Below, one piece after another: positions 20,401-35,400 of a stretch of 64,000 bases of DNA. Location of the stretch: positions 806,001 through 870,000 of the forward strand of contig JAHDVF020001336.1 in the NCBI GenBank assembly GCA_022606425.2. The letters are read 5' to 3'. Origin of the DNA: Lepidostoma basale (Eukaryota > Arthropoda > Insecta > Trichoptera > Lepidostomatidae). Every line of letters begins with the position of its first letter. Positions within the stretch are counted from its first letter, which is position 1. The translations under genes were made by a program, and so were the position numbers. Below the pieces are notes generated by a model. That model worked only from the letters and a program-made list of their open reading frames with translations. It searched no databases and had not been told where the DNA came from.

Positions 20401-23400
20401 ACTGACTACAAATCAACTGTCAACTGTCAAATTAACATTCTGTAAAAACAATGTTGCCAGTTTAAAAACCAAACGTCTTAAAAAACAGCCTATACTATGT
20501 CGAGCCACACTCGACATTTAAGTAGTAAGGGTTAATATGTACGAGTATTATACATGTGCTGATATTTTCTTGTTTCAGAACGTTTCTTCAGAGAGTTTAA
20601 AATATTTTCGGCGTGATATCCTACATAGAGGGATATGTATCGATAAGCGATGTGAAACGTCAGACACAGTACGTAATTCACTTCATACAAATCGAGAATT
20701 GTTGTTTTCAACTGCAAAACGATGTGTGATGAAAAGAGTCAAGGAAAAATACAACTTCGAAGGAAATGTGACATCTGTAGTTTGCAGCAAACAAAGATCC
20801 ACTTTTCCCAGTTACCCCAGTATCATATTTGCGTCGGCTTTTTATCTAGTAATATTGGCACACTTCGCTGCTTATATATTCCCCACAAGGAACGCCAGTA
20901 AAAAAAACGGTGAGTAGGAATTTTGGACATTCAATATTTGATTTATTTGATCGTGCTACGTTTTCCTAAGTCTTCCTCTATTTCTTGTACCATTTACATC
21001 ATTAACATATACTTTACAACATTTTGAATGTATACAAATTCTTGTAGACAAATACTGGATTTTACCCATTGCGGATAAATTATTTTTATAAGGATTAATT
21101 GTATCTCAATAGAGACGAACAGACCACCCACCAAATCACCTTCCAACAATGTTCCCATCAGACTTAAGAGGAATAGGCACAAGAGCTGAACCTCTGTAAG
21201 CCAGAAAAGGTTTTAATTCAAAATTTTGTTACGCAAGCCGGGCTAATGGGCTTCTATGGCAGTACCGCTACTGAATATCATGGTTATTTCTACCCTTGAT
21301 ATACCAATTCTTAACTAGCGTAACAGTTTTCTAGCCTGGATATTGCTTGACCACTTACGCTAAAATATTTTAATATCGTATTTGTAGGTGTGAAATACAA
21401 TATAAGAAAAGCTTTTGATGTCAGAAATAATTGGCAACTGCTGAAGTCCGGATCCAAAGTGGGGGGTAATTGGATGCGAGGATTGCAAGGAATCCGCTCA
21501 ATATTTATGCTATTTATCATGTCCACCCACTTTTACGTCATATTGTATAACATGTATATGGCCAATCCAGACAGTGTTGAAACAGTAAGTGTTCATTCTG
21601 TCTTTTTAAATCTTTATTCTGTTCGATTGTCATGCTCTGTTAACACTATAAAACGGCGATGGATAGGAAAGAGGGAGGCAGATTTGGACAAAAACGATTT
21701 GATTTTCAAAAACCTTTAACCCTTACCAATCCATTATTTTTTTATATTGTTTGTCAGCCAACTCTAATTTAAATAATGTCAAAATATTTTAATTGATAAG
21801 ATACCTTGAAATGATTTATTCTTCAAATTAAAAACAATTTACAAAAAACTTTATGGACTACTTATAGTTTTGCATAGTATGGTACTTTTTAAAACAATCC
21901 CCAGGATGGAGACCAGGTTTTCTGGAACAGGTCTCACAAAACCACACTGTTTCCCGTCTTCTCCCTGGAGTCTTTCAGTTACTGCACACAGTACAGTCTT
22001 TAGAACCTTTGTCCAGTTTCGCAATGAAGTGGGGCTTGTACTCTAATCGCTCATATGAATTTGCAAGGATTATTTTATAGTAAAATAAAAACGGAAAACA
22101 GTCAAAATCTTATTGAAACGTGAAATTAAATGTTTTTATTTTAACGAATAATCACAAGAAACAACGACACGTGTCAAGTTTTGCGCGCGAAAATATTCCG
22201 CGCGCGCAAGTCTTATCTTGTCGGCCGCCAGCCGACAACTGAGTTGTAGCGTACATATAGCGATGTCGGCTGGAATTCGACAAAGGAGTGGTAAGAGTTA
22301 AATGGATACTGAAGGGTACACATAATTAACCCAGTAGAGTTTATTATTAAAATATGCATATACAATGTTTTAAGCCAATGGCAGGCATTCTAGAAAAAGT
22401 CTACCTTGCGTTCAAATGTGCCCCACGAGGGGGCAAATTTGGACGCCTAAGAAGCATATTTAGACAGACTAAGGAGCACATTTGGACAATAAAACATAAT
22501 ACGGATTAAATGTAATAAAACATTTATTTGAACTAAAGTTATCAGTACGTTGCAATCCAATGGTAATATTAGATACAATTTGAAATTGACTTTAGAAGTT
22601 TTCTTTACGTTCGAACTAGGAGTGAGCGATCCGCTCACGAGTTAACTCAAAAGAGTCGACTCACTTTGGTGAGCGATTGAGCGATGACTCAGAAAAAAGA
22701 GCGGTAGCTCAATGATCCGCTGGCTGAAAGAGTCGACTCATTGCTGAATCAGAACTTTTTTTTAGCTCATCGAATGTCTCCAGATAATAATCATGATTCC
22801 TCAGACAGACTCATTTTATGAAAACAACATTGCAGTAATGTCGTAACGGCCTACTGACAATTGACAGCTGTCATTTTAATCGACTCGATGTGACTTCTGG
22901 TACAATACACAGAATTAAACACTCACATCAAACAAAATTAGTTCACACTAATATAGACTGTAACGCCCCTAGCGATAAAAGAACTATTTACCTGTCACAT
23001 TAATAATTCATTCATCATCATCCGTCCACTGCTGGACGTAGACCCCCTCCATCTGCTTCTGGTCTCTTTAATGTCGTCCCTTCATCGAGGTTGAGGACGT
23101 CCTGGGTTTCGTGTTCCAGTTCTTGAACACCAGCAAAGGAGGCGATGGCTATCGCCAGAGCTGCGAGTGACATGGCCTGCCCAGCGCCATTTTAGCACTG
23201 CCATTCTTCCGATGATGTCCGGCACTCTTGTTCTGGCTCTAATAGTGGTGTTTCTTACCCTGTCCACTATACTGATTTCCAACATTGTTATTTCCATAGC
23301 TCTTTGGACAATTGGTAATTTATTTGCGCTTTTCTGAGACAATGATATGTTTTCAAACCCATAAGATAACACTTATAGGACGCAGCAGTCAAACATCTTC

Positions 23401-26400
23401 CATTTAAAGTTGATGGGGGTTTTGGATTTTTCAAAGTATGATCTAATATACGGCCCAACCCAAACCAATTCTCCTGTCAATTTCCAGGGTTTGATTTTCT
23501 CTACTTAGTACTATTCATATGCATTATAAATTCATTTTTAACATTTTCCTTGCGGCTTGGTCAAATACGAATCGTACCGTCAATACGGTGCAAGTATTTC
23601 TAACCATTTTTTTATGTTAAAAACTTATATTTAAATGATAAAGAGTAGAATTTATCACAATTTAAAATAAATAACAGATAATAATACAACAAAAGGTCGA
23701 AAATCAAATGCGCGCGCGACGCAGGACAAACGGAAATAGTATAATGGCGGCCGATGGGATACTTCACAGATGTGATTTACCGACAGCGCGTATGTAAACC
23801 GTAATTATGACGAAGTAAAACACATTGAATTTATTATCTTTACAGATTTCTGTAAACGATAGATGTAGGTAAGAATTGAAGTTATTTGTGGTTCCAAATT
23901 CTTACAATAGTTGTCACTACGAAGTACTGCAACGTCGATATAATCACGACTACCGATGTTAACGGTTAGGAAACCTTACACGTGTTATGACAGCTATCGA
24001 TACGAATAGGTTAAACCATCTACCTACCTACATATGATACACTGTTTTATTGAATGTTATTATTTATTTATGCTATCAAAACACATTGAACGCTTTTTAG
24101 ATGCACCAAATGGAATTTGTACGATTCCTGTACAATACTATAAACTTTGTACAAGTGTTCTTTTGCATATCCAGTTTTCTGATGGCTTACAATTTCATGA
24201 AATACGCAAGAGATAACCCTGGATTCAGAAGCACTGGAGCATTTTTCTCTCACGTGGGACATCGTTGGTTCAGGTAAATCAAAAATAATTATAAGTGTAA
24301 TTAGTTAATTAACCGAAGGTGTGGTCAAATAGTATAGACCGGCTATGAAATAGGATCTCTATCGAGAAACTCTCCTCAAGTCATGCACACAGGACGCTTT
24401 TTCTGACTTTTCATATTTTCATCTTGTTTTTTTTTTTTAAGTAAGAGGCTAACTCCAAGGATTGAAATCAATTGTATTAGAATTGATTATTCAATCAACG
24501 CAAATGCAATCTCTTGACCCAGATGTAGAGATAAAATGCAGAATTGAGGCAGCAAGAGCTACGTTTAATAAAATGAAATCACTCTTCTGCAATGATAACA
24601 TAAACATGAAACTCCGCCAAAGAATGATCAAATGCTATGTGTGGTCTGTTTTATTGTATGGAGCTGAAACGTGGACCTTGAAAGTCAAATCAATGAACAG
24701 ACTGGAAGCATTTGAAATGTGGCTCCATCGCCGAATGCTCAGAATTCCCTGGACAGACATGGTTACCAATACCGAAGTCCTGAGGCGAGCTAGAGATGAC
24801 AGAAAAACTGTTATCAACTATCAAGGTTCGGAAAATTTCACATCTGGGTCATATACTGCGTGGGGAAAAGTACCACCTTCTCCAACTGATATTGGAGGGG
24901 AAAGTTGAGGGACGTCGAGGGTCCGGTGGGAGACAAATGTCTTGGCTGCGAAACGTGAGGGAGTGGACCGGTATCCGAAGTGTGAAGGGAGCTGTTCCGA
25001 GCGGCGCAGGAAAGGGACAGGTTCGCCGAGGTGATCGGCAACGTTGGGGGGACCCGACAGGGCACTTGAAGAAGAAGACGAAGATACAATCAACTTAATA
25101 TTGAGACAGGGGATGGTCAGATGCTATATTTGGTCCATATTACTATTGTATACGGAATGGAGACCTGAACCCTCAAACTGAACACAATAAACCGTATAGA
25201 AGCACTTATCGTGCACTATATCCGTTTTACGGTCGACATAATCGTCCATCCGAGCAAGTATTCGGAAGACCATGGATCGTTTTCGCACCACGTACACTCT
25301 GGTGGATAATACGCATCCACAAAGACAACAATTGTCGAAAATTGGACTTCACGATTCATTATTTTAATGTTTTTTTTATCATTTTGAATTTGTATACCCC
25401 TTATACACATTAAAATAATGTAGACGTCTATGATATTGGCTTTATTTAATAGATAATTTTATACCATTATTGTTTAAATATGATTTTGGGCATATGAGCG
25501 TCACGGCTAGCTCGAATGAAGCGGAATCGTGAAGTCTAATTTTCTATAACTTTATCGAGTAACTGGGCAAAAGGGCAAAACATGCTGATTACAAATCAAC
25601 AGTCAACTGTCAAATTGACAGTCTGAAAAAACAATGTTGCCAGTTTAAAAACCAAACCTATAAAAAAAACTATTTATATGGTATAAATAGTTTTTTTTTA
25701 TAGGTTTGGTTTTTAAACTGGCAACATTGTTTCTTCAGACTGTAATCAGTATATTTTGCCATTTCACCCAGTTGCTCGATAAAGTTGTCGAAAATTGGAC
25801 TTCAATCCAAGGGGGGTGGATTTGGGGCAATCCGTAGGTACTTAACATCTTATCGACAGGACTAATCATTTTTAAAACTTAAACTAATTTAATTTAACGT
25901 GCATCTGTGTTACAATTCGGGATAACAAATAAAGCGTAGATATTTGTTTTTTAAGATTGACTCCTGTATATGCGTTACTAGTAGGATTCAACACTCTCTG
26001 GTTAGAGAGACTGTCAGATGGCCCCATGGGGCTCATTGCCCAGCGCGAAGCTGCCACCTGCGGCCAGTACTGGTGGACCAACCTTCTATATATCAACTCC
26101 ATCATAGGCACTACCTACTGCGTCCCACAATCTTGGTGAGTTGGTGAATTAAACTTTTTTCAGTTTTACTAACTGTACAGTTCTGTCAGTTTTGGACAGT
26201 TCTGGACAGTTCTGTTGCTTGACCTAACTGTCCAATAAATCCACGCATAACGGTGAAGTGTAATCACTACACACTTCTTAACGAAACATTTAAATATTAC
26301 ATGACTAGCTGACCCGGCAACGCTTCGCTATTGCTATATTAGAGTATATAAATACACCCAATATATATTAAAGAAATACAATTAAAGTTCAATATCAATT

Positions 26401-29400
26401 ATTTTATTGGATAAAATGACATGTGTATAGGTGTAAGAATGTGTGTATCCTAATTCAGTTCATATCTTTAAAACATTTGTTTAATCCAAGCAAACTTGCT
26501 GTGAACTTGAATAATACTAATGTGAATTGAACAATTGAAGGCTGGGCATTACCAAGGTGGCAAGTTTACAAAAAGTCTGAAATGAGTTTTTGATGCCAAT
26601 TGGTCTTAAACATAGCTGTGCAAAAGCGCGTTATGATTTAATAATATAGTGTAGTTAAAAAGTTACCCTAAAGATGCCACCCAAAAAAAAGTAAATATTT
26701 ATATTTTTCAGCTTTATTTTTAAACCATTTTTGTAACGTCCAGTCTTAATTTTTTCCTTAATATTTTAAGTGAAATTAAAAAAACAAATAAATATACTAT
26801 ATCACATTTGCATAAAACATTCATACATATACCATTCAAGGTCATAGTAATGCTCTTAGAAATACAATGTTTAGAGAAACAAAACTCTTGATTTTGATGT
26901 CCATTAGATGAAGCTAATAATGCACATTCACTTAACCAATGACGAAATTTGTAAATTTGTGTGATGTCTGGAAATATACATTGAATCAATTCTCCTTTGG
27001 AGTGTGATTCTACAGAAATCAGTTGATAATTTAAAGCATTCATTCCATACAATGAACTTTCATTGTTGCAGAATTTTACCCATTCCAGAAATATTTAAAA
27101 TGTTGAATGTAGGTGTTTCAATGTTTTGTATCATCATCATCATGAGTCATATCCGTTCACTCCTGGGCGTAGGCCTCCTCCATCTGATTCAATGTCTGTC
27201 GATCCTGGGCAACACGCATCCAATGTCGTCCCTCCATCGAAGTTGAGGACGTCCTGGGTTTCGGGTAACAGTTCATCTATCATCAGGGCTGCGAGCGGCA
27301 TGCCATTTTAGCGCTGCCACTCTTCCGATGATGTCCGACACTCCTGTTCTGCCTCTAATAATGGAATTAAACCAATTAATCCAACCTGTACATACCATTT
27401 CAAAATTAGTTCATAAATATAACAATCTGTCTTGCACATATCGAGGTGTGGGATCCATCTATGCCAGTATCTTGCGTTGCGTGCCCCATCTCACGACATC
27501 TTCCACCTTGGAGATATCGTGGATAGCCGTGTTCCTCACCCTATCTCAAAGAGTCTTTCCTGGTATCATCCTTAGCGTCGGCATCTCTGCAAAAATCAAA
27601 TAATTATATTAAAATGAGCAATATATTAAAAAAAAAAAAACACTGGCGTAGGAACGTCAGACCATTTGGAAATGTTATATTAGTGGATTTTTCCAACTGA
27701 GGCAGCTAATGCTGTATGTAAGGATATGTTTACCTATCACAGCATTTTTTTTTTTCAGAGAAAAACTAAAACAGCTGAAGTAAATCGTCTAATCCAAAAG
27801 ATATAGGTTATCACCCTGCCAGAACAATTTTACATTAAAATAACATTATTAAAATAGATTATACCAATTCATAGAATTGTTACTTAGAATTTAACGTTTT
27901 TCCATGTAGAGTCATAACATAACCTAAAATAATACGTAAGTAAAACGATATATAATTTCATTTCTATTCGATATAATTTAGAACTAAAACTTTGAAATAT
28001 GTAATGCGGAAATATAATCTGTATTCAATTAAACCAATTAATCCAACCTGTACATACCATTTCAAAATTAGTTCATAAATATAACAATCTGTCTTGCACA
28101 TATCGAGGTGTGGGATCCATACATGCCAGTATCTTGCGTTGCGTGCCCCATCTCACGACATCTTCCACCTTGGAGATATCGTGGATAGCCGTGTTCCTCA
28201 CCCTATCTCAAAGAGTCTTTCCTGGTATCATCCTTAGCGTCGGCATCTCTGCAAAAATCAAATAATTATATTAAAATGAGCAGTATATTAAAAAAAAACA
28301 CTGGCGTGGGAACGTCAGACCATTTGGAAATGTTATATTACTGGATTTTTCCAACTGAGGCAGCTAATGCTGTATGTAAGGATATGTTTACCTATCACAG
28401 CATTTTTTTTTTCAGAGAAAAACTAAAACAGCTGAAGTAAATCGTCTAATCCAAAAGATATAGGTTATCGCCCTGCCAGAACAATTTTACATTAAAATAA
28501 CATTATTAAAATAGATTATACCAATTCATAGAATTGTTACTTAGAATTTAACGTTTTTCCATGTAGAGTCATAACATAACCTAAAATAATACGTAAGTAA
28601 AACGATACATAATTTCATTTCTATTCGATATAATTTAGAACTAAAACTTTGAAATATGTAATGCGGAAATATAATCTGTATTCATTTCAACGGCAAAATA
28701 GAATAAACTGAAGATATATATGAATTAGAAATATAAATATTTTACTTACAAAACACTGCGCTGCGACGCAAACCTGACAGCTCTGAGATAGGGATGTGCG
28801 ATCCGCTCACGAGTCGACTCCAAGATTCGAATCTTTTTGGTGAGCGGGTGAGCGATGATCCATAAAAAAAGAGCGGCAGCTCAATGATCCGCTAGATCAG
28901 GGGGGTCGGCAAACTTATTAGCCAAAGAGCCAAATGCGTACTTTACAACGTTTTAAAAAAAAATTGAGAGCCAAATATGTTTATTGATTTAGATAACCTT
29001 TATTATATTTTTTGCACTTCATTCAATTACGGGTACACTGAATAAAACATTATTTCATACTTCTTCCTGTGATGAAGGCGACCAGCCTTCTCTCCATCTC
29101 TTTGGTGGTCATCCTGGTGGTCGACGGCCCTCTGGAGTCTCTTGCATCACGATATTAGAAATTCTTGCTGGATCCATTCTCTCGATGTCTCTGCCTACTC
29201 CATCTCACTATGTCTTCAATGTTGCAGGATATGCGAATTTATTCGTTGGGTATCCTATCTCTAACGGTTCTCCCCACAATAGGTCGCAGTCTGGTTCTGA
29301 CAGTGTCTGCTCTTGCTTTGATTCCGTATGTTATTATGGGCCTGATGCATGTTTGTTTGTTGTTATTATTATGTTGCAGGATTTGCGAATTTATTCGTTG

Positions 29401-32400
29401 GGTATCCTATCTCTAACGGTTCTCCCCACAATAGGTCGCAGTCTGGTTCTGACAGTGTCTGCTCTTGCTTTGATTCCGTATGTTATTATGGGCCTGATGC
29501 ATGTTTGTTTGTTGTTATTATTATGTTGCAGGATTTGCGAATTTATTCGTTGGGTATCCTATCTCTAACGGTTCTCCCCACAATAGGTCGCAGTCTGGTT
29601 CTGACAGTGTCTGCTCTTGCTTTGATTCCGTATGTTATTATGGGCCTGATGCATGTTTGTTTGTCGTTATTCTTAATTTTAGGCACAATTCCAGGTTCTC
29701 ATCAATAAGACGACTTCGTAGTTTACTCTTGTTAAAATTCCGGTGAATCGTATATTATTGCAAAAGAGTCGACTATTTTTAAGGGATCTGAGCTGAATGG
29801 TTCCGCTCAGTAAAGTGAGCCGATTCTTCTTGATAATTATCGAGTCGTTTGTCAAAAAAGTTGTTTGTCGTTGTGAATTTTTTTTTTAGCTCATCGACAA
29901 AAAATTTATCCTGGTGAATTTTTTTTTTTTACCGGAATCAACTTTTTTGGTCGAGGAGCAAAAAAAAAAGGTCACTAAAATAATTTCAAACTTTGAACGA
30001 CTCAAAATGGTGAACCGTGGATCGTTAAAAAGAGTCGGCTCACTTTGCTGAGCGGAACCGTTCAGATCAGATCCCTGAGATGAGTCGTTTTGCCCATCCC
30101 TATACGTGCGTATATTTTTCAGTTCAAAGGAGCGACTAATTTCATATCTGACCACGCAAAGAGTCAAAAAAGCCACTAATTTGCATCTTATCACGCCAAG
30201 CGAATATAGACTCTAAAGATCGATACTCAGATGATACGAACATGAAGGTCTATACTCGCTCGCACTACGAAAATTTATAAATTTACAAAGTTAATTAGAG
30301 CTCGATTAATAACAAAAATATGCCTATGCCCACCGCCGTCTATCTATTAAGGAAGTGTATCAATTTGAAAACGATCTGCCCAGGAATAACCCCGGAATCA
30401 GTCCACACACAGAGGGAAACTGCCTTTTATTTATATAGATAGATAGATAAAATCCGCAAACGCTCGCTATGTTTTGTTAAAATGTTACATTGACGACCTT
30501 CGTGGCGGACCAACAGCTATGACTGACACATCGAAGGTCCTGGGTTTTATTCCCGTTGATGACAGTGTGATTTTTACACTGTCTTTGGTCTGGTGAAGAA
30601 TTCCCGCTACAAAAAAATGGCGATAGATTAGCTACTCATTTCATCAGAATTATACATGATTATGAGAATCAATATAATAGATATATACCCTTTACGTCGC
30701 TTTGGCTAACGCTGTAATGATGTAAGGAATTATTAAATAATATTTTCAAATGTCTATTAAATAAAAAGTAATGTCACTTGAATTTTATCACCTCTCTTAA
30801 CCTCGGATATAGGATGGGAGAAAAATTCATCAATGGTGGTATGCTATGCCGACGATGCAACAATACTGGCAGAATGTGAAGACGAATTACAAAGAATGTT
30901 TATAGGTTCCATCTTGCGTCTGAGAAGTACAATATGATGATATCAGCCGCCAAAACAAAATGTCTAACAATATCCAGACAGCCTCTCAGATGCAAATTGG
31001 TTGTAGACGATAAACCCATAGAACAGGTCATGAAGTTCAGATATCTGGGTGTGGAAATATGTAGTTGCAGCGATCTATATAATGAAGTTAAAAAACAGAC
31101 TGATAAAGCTGCAGTTATCTCCGAATGCCTAAGGGACACAGTTTGGGACATTAAGCATATGCTAGTGGAAAACGAAGTTAGAATTTATAAAACATGCATC
31201 AGGCCCATAATGACATACGGAATCGAATCAAGAGCAGACACTGTCAGAACCAAACATCTCTTAAGAGTAGCAGAAATGAGAACATTGCGACCTATTGTGG
31301 GGAGAACCCTTAGAGATATACCCAATGATGAAATTCACAAATCCTGCAAAATTGAAGACATAGTGAGATGGAGTAGGCAGAGAAGAAGATTCTGGAGGGA
31401 CCACATCGAGAGAATGGATCCAGCAAGAATCCCTAAGAGACTCTAGAGGACCGTCGACCACCAGGACGACCACCAAAGAGATGGAAAGAAGGCTGGTCGT
31501 CGTCATTACAGGAAGAAAGTTGATATCCTGCATAAACAGATCGAAAGATCTATAATCAGAAGAAGAATTCTACCAGACCAAAGACAGCGTGATTATTTTT
31601 CACACTGTCATCGCCGAGAATCGAATCTGGGACCTTCGGTGTGGCAGTCATAGCTGTTGGCACTCTGCCACGAAGGCCGTTAATAATAATAATCATATTT
31701 TATTTTATTTTTTCTAGGTACTTGGCTGTTGACTTACAACTTTATTGTACTGGGCTGGTGATTCTAATTGCAGTGAACAAGTTCCCCAGATTTGCTAAGC
31801 AGATTCTAGGAGGGACCCTCTTTATAGGGATTTTACTTCCCGGTTTCGTAACGTACATCCGATCTTATCCTCCCTTAATGATGATAAATCCAGAGTAAGT
31901 ATTACTTTAAAACTTTTTATTTAACTATTATTTAAGTTTTATTTCCATCAAGATATTTCAGTAATATCATTTGTTTATCTTAAAAAAACATTCCATTGTA
32001 ATGATTTTACAGTAGAGTCTCGATTATCTCACCTAAACCGGCCGTGGCAAGGTGGGATAACACGAAAAATGATAAAAACGACATTGAAAATGTGTTAATT
32101 TTATTTGCACATCGAAATACATGTAACTAACTGAATGTAACGAACTAAAACATAAACACAAACATGTCCTCTCAGCGAAAGAGCTACGTAAGCACTCAGG
32201 ACTGTCGCCTGGCGCGCGAATATAATGCGTGCAGTCGGGTAAAGGAAAGGGGCATTGCCCCGGTAGGTCGGATAACTCGGAAGTTCGGATAACCGAGCCT
32301 ATAATATGAAATTAAACACTGTTTTTCCACTTCTGAGTTTATTATGATGAAGGTATATTACAAATATTTTAAATATGGAAAAAAAACTGTACTTATTTAG

Positions 32401-35400
32401 CAAAAGGTCCCAAATGTTTTTTTTATGAATTTTACAGGAGAGCAAAAATATGTTATTTTTTTAACAATATGTTATCTTTTTTCAAAAATTTTCACAACAA
32501 ACAATCGTTGTATTTTTTCATTTGGCAAAAAGTTCCAACTGCAGATGTGACATTCTGCCATAATACGAAAATTTATTTTGGTTGATGGGAGCTTTGGTCA
32601 AGAGCTCTACCGCCATTTAAAATTATATACAGCTCTGACGTTTTGCCAGAACATAAAGCGGGCTAAAATTATTGTATTTTTAGGATTGATTGTATCTCAA
32701 TTAGGGATGTGCGATCCGCTCACGAGTTAACTCAAAGAGTCGACTCACTTTGGTGAGCGAGTGAGCGATGATTCATAAAAAAACAGCGGTAGCTCAATGA
32801 TCTGCTGGGTGAATCATAAATTATTGCAACAGAGTCGACTATTTTTAGTGAGCTCTTTAAGGGATCAGAGCTGAACGGTTCCGCTCAGCAAAGTCAGCTG
32901 ACTATTCTTAATAATTCATGGTTCACACTTGCACTCACAAAGGGCTATTCAACAAAATAATAATATAAAAATATTTAATATACTTACTAAGTCATATAAC
33001 CCTATGTGAACAGGCATAGTGAGTTTTGTAACAATAGCCCCTTGTACCATCACGTGGATAAGGTAAGTACAGTAAGATATTTTCGAAGGTATATTGAACA
33101 TGCTTGATTCAAGAAATTTGTATCTTCCCACTGGAAAATAAATTAAGTTAAATTATTTTTTGTGAATGTATACTTATACTTGTATACAAATACTGGATTT
33201 CACCCATGGTGGGTGATTAATTCATGAAATTTAATTGTATCTCAATAGAGACGAAGATGCAAACTGGAAACTGAATATGGTTGATCAAGGTGTTTACAGG
33301 ACTTTTGAATGAACTTACTTATTAATCTCCATAGATAGCGTTTGTGTGGATTGTATAGATTAATCTTAAAAAGATTAACATATGTAATCAAAATCTATAT
33401 AGATGGCATGTTCAAACTGACATGTGAAGTTAAGCATAGATTTGTAACATATATACAACCTCCAAAAATTTGTCCAACATGGTCATAAAGAAATAGGTGG
33501 AATGGGGAATGTTGTAATTACATAAAGCGTGCGCTTAACCCAACCAATGACAGGTGATAAGTCCTGTAAGCACCTTGATCAACCATATTCAGTTTCCAGT
33601 TTGCGTCTTCGTCTCTATTGAGATACAATTAAATTTCATTGTATTTTTAGCTCAATTTCATTAAAAAAAACGCATTTGGGACCTTTTGCCAAATAAGTAC
33701 GAGTTCTTCCGTAGATTTAGTGGACCAGAAGCGAAGCAATAGTAAATCGTTTGCCATAACTGTTTCTATTTAAACAAATATTATTTACATTTCAGAAGCT
33801 TTAGAGTCATCTTCCGAAATGATGAAAATTTTCAGAACATGTACATAAAATTTCACGGCAATACAGGGAGCTTCGCACTTGGATTGGTTGTAGGTTATGT
33901 TCAGTTTCTTATTGAAGAAAATAAATTGGATCTTTCTAAAAACAAGGTGAGGACGTTTATCTAAGCTAACTATTTTCCACAGCTTAACTCTATTTAAGCA
34001 TCATATGCTTTTTGCAAATCGACAAACGCACAGAAAATTTTTACGATTTTTGACCAGAAACTTCTGTCGAAGTGCAAACAATTTATCCAACATCCTCTGC
34101 CACATATAAAGGCACCTTGCACATGCCAAATCAGATGATGCCAACATCGGTTGGCTCTTTCTAATTGATTTCTTGCTAGGGATGCTAGGCTACCAGTCAC
34201 TCGGAAGAAGACGAGAAATTCACTTGGATGATCACTTCTTTCGACTAATTGACGGTTGTATACATAACTCAGAAATCCTGTGCGATATAGGTCTGTTTGG
34301 CCCTGATAATTATCTTTGACAAAGGAGCCACAGATTGTTTTATCTCCCACAATGCAGAACCAACCTGCCACTGGTTATGCCGGTAGGTAGAGCAATCTCT
34401 TTGCTTAACCGTATCACTTCGGAGGTCGACGTGTTTTATGATAATATGGCTCATCTGACAGAAGCACTATCTTTGTTAAGAATTTAAACGTATTTTTTTT
34501 ATCAATGACAGTTTTTCCACTTAGTTTTATTTAACGGTTAATAATGTTGAAGTATCATAGGGTTTCGGCCAAAACAATGGACTATTTTGTATGTTAACTA
34601 TTGTAGTTTTATTGTAATTATTTTTAACATATTTCTTGCAGTACTTATCAGCAGCTTTGAAGATGAGCTTTCCGGGATTATTGTGTGTGTTGGGTGCTGG
34701 TCACTACGTCTTCCACAACCTGGACAGCATCAGCCCGCTCCAATCAGCTGTATTCGCGGCCCTGAACAAGCCTCTCATTTCATTCTTCATATCAATCGTC
34801 ATATTGAATGTCGCCAACAAGTCTGATTGCAAGTATAACCTAACCTAACCTAAGCTAGCACTTTTTTTGTCTAGGAGAGGAAACCTTCAATAAAACATCC
34901 ACTGGTTTCTCAGTGGTAGTGTGGGATTCTTACCCACTAAAACCCCTCCTCAGGGTCTGTCCCACCGGGTTGGTCGTTGGGCACGTAGCTAGTCACCAGT
35001 TTGGGGCATACCTTTTTAGCCATTGTAGACTTTGTCTCGGTGTTGTGTGTAGAATCTACTTCAAAACACATTTAAATCTTTTTAAATCAACCACAATCAA
35101 AACCTACCAACGTTCTTAATTAAATCAGTCGTCAATAACAGTTGGAATAGATACCTACACAACCACATTAAAACAATAGGTTCATAAACACATTAAATCA
35201 GTAACTTCTTCTTCTTCCTAGCCTTCCCTCCACTGCTGGATGTCGGCCTCTTCCAACTGTCTCAATTTTTCTCTATCCTGTGCCGCTTCAATCAATTTTT
35301 TCCCGGCGACCACAACAATATCGTCGGCCCATCTCTTCTGTGGCCGACCGACACCCCTTTTGTTTTCCCATGGCCTCCACTTTAAGACTTTGGGAGTCCA

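Larger units (their letters stand above)
28793..30104. mobile_element. hAT-like element with nested insertions
   Basis: Starts TAGGGATGTGCGATCCGCTC and ends GCCCATCCCTA, hAT-type termini. Inside, 28897-29000 starts like another hAT-type repeat (GGGGTCGGCAAACTTATTAG), and 29050-29760 is LINE-E (minus). No matching 8-base duplication was seen at the outer ends. Confidence 0.65.

Noticed and set aside
29185..29746. Long plus-strand frames with repeated peptide (LFVGYPISNGSPHNRSQSG)
   Set aside because: An artefact of the 152-base tandem units inside an antisense LINE-E.
32988..33130. A minus-strand gene exon
   Set aside because: No other exons of the family lie on the minus strand around it; it is the inverted copy of gene B exon 10.
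34821..34828. GT donor at AA|GTCTGA (34821) or at AA|GTATAA (34832)
   Set aside because: Both leave the wrong phase; joined to exon 10 they run into a stop within a few codons.
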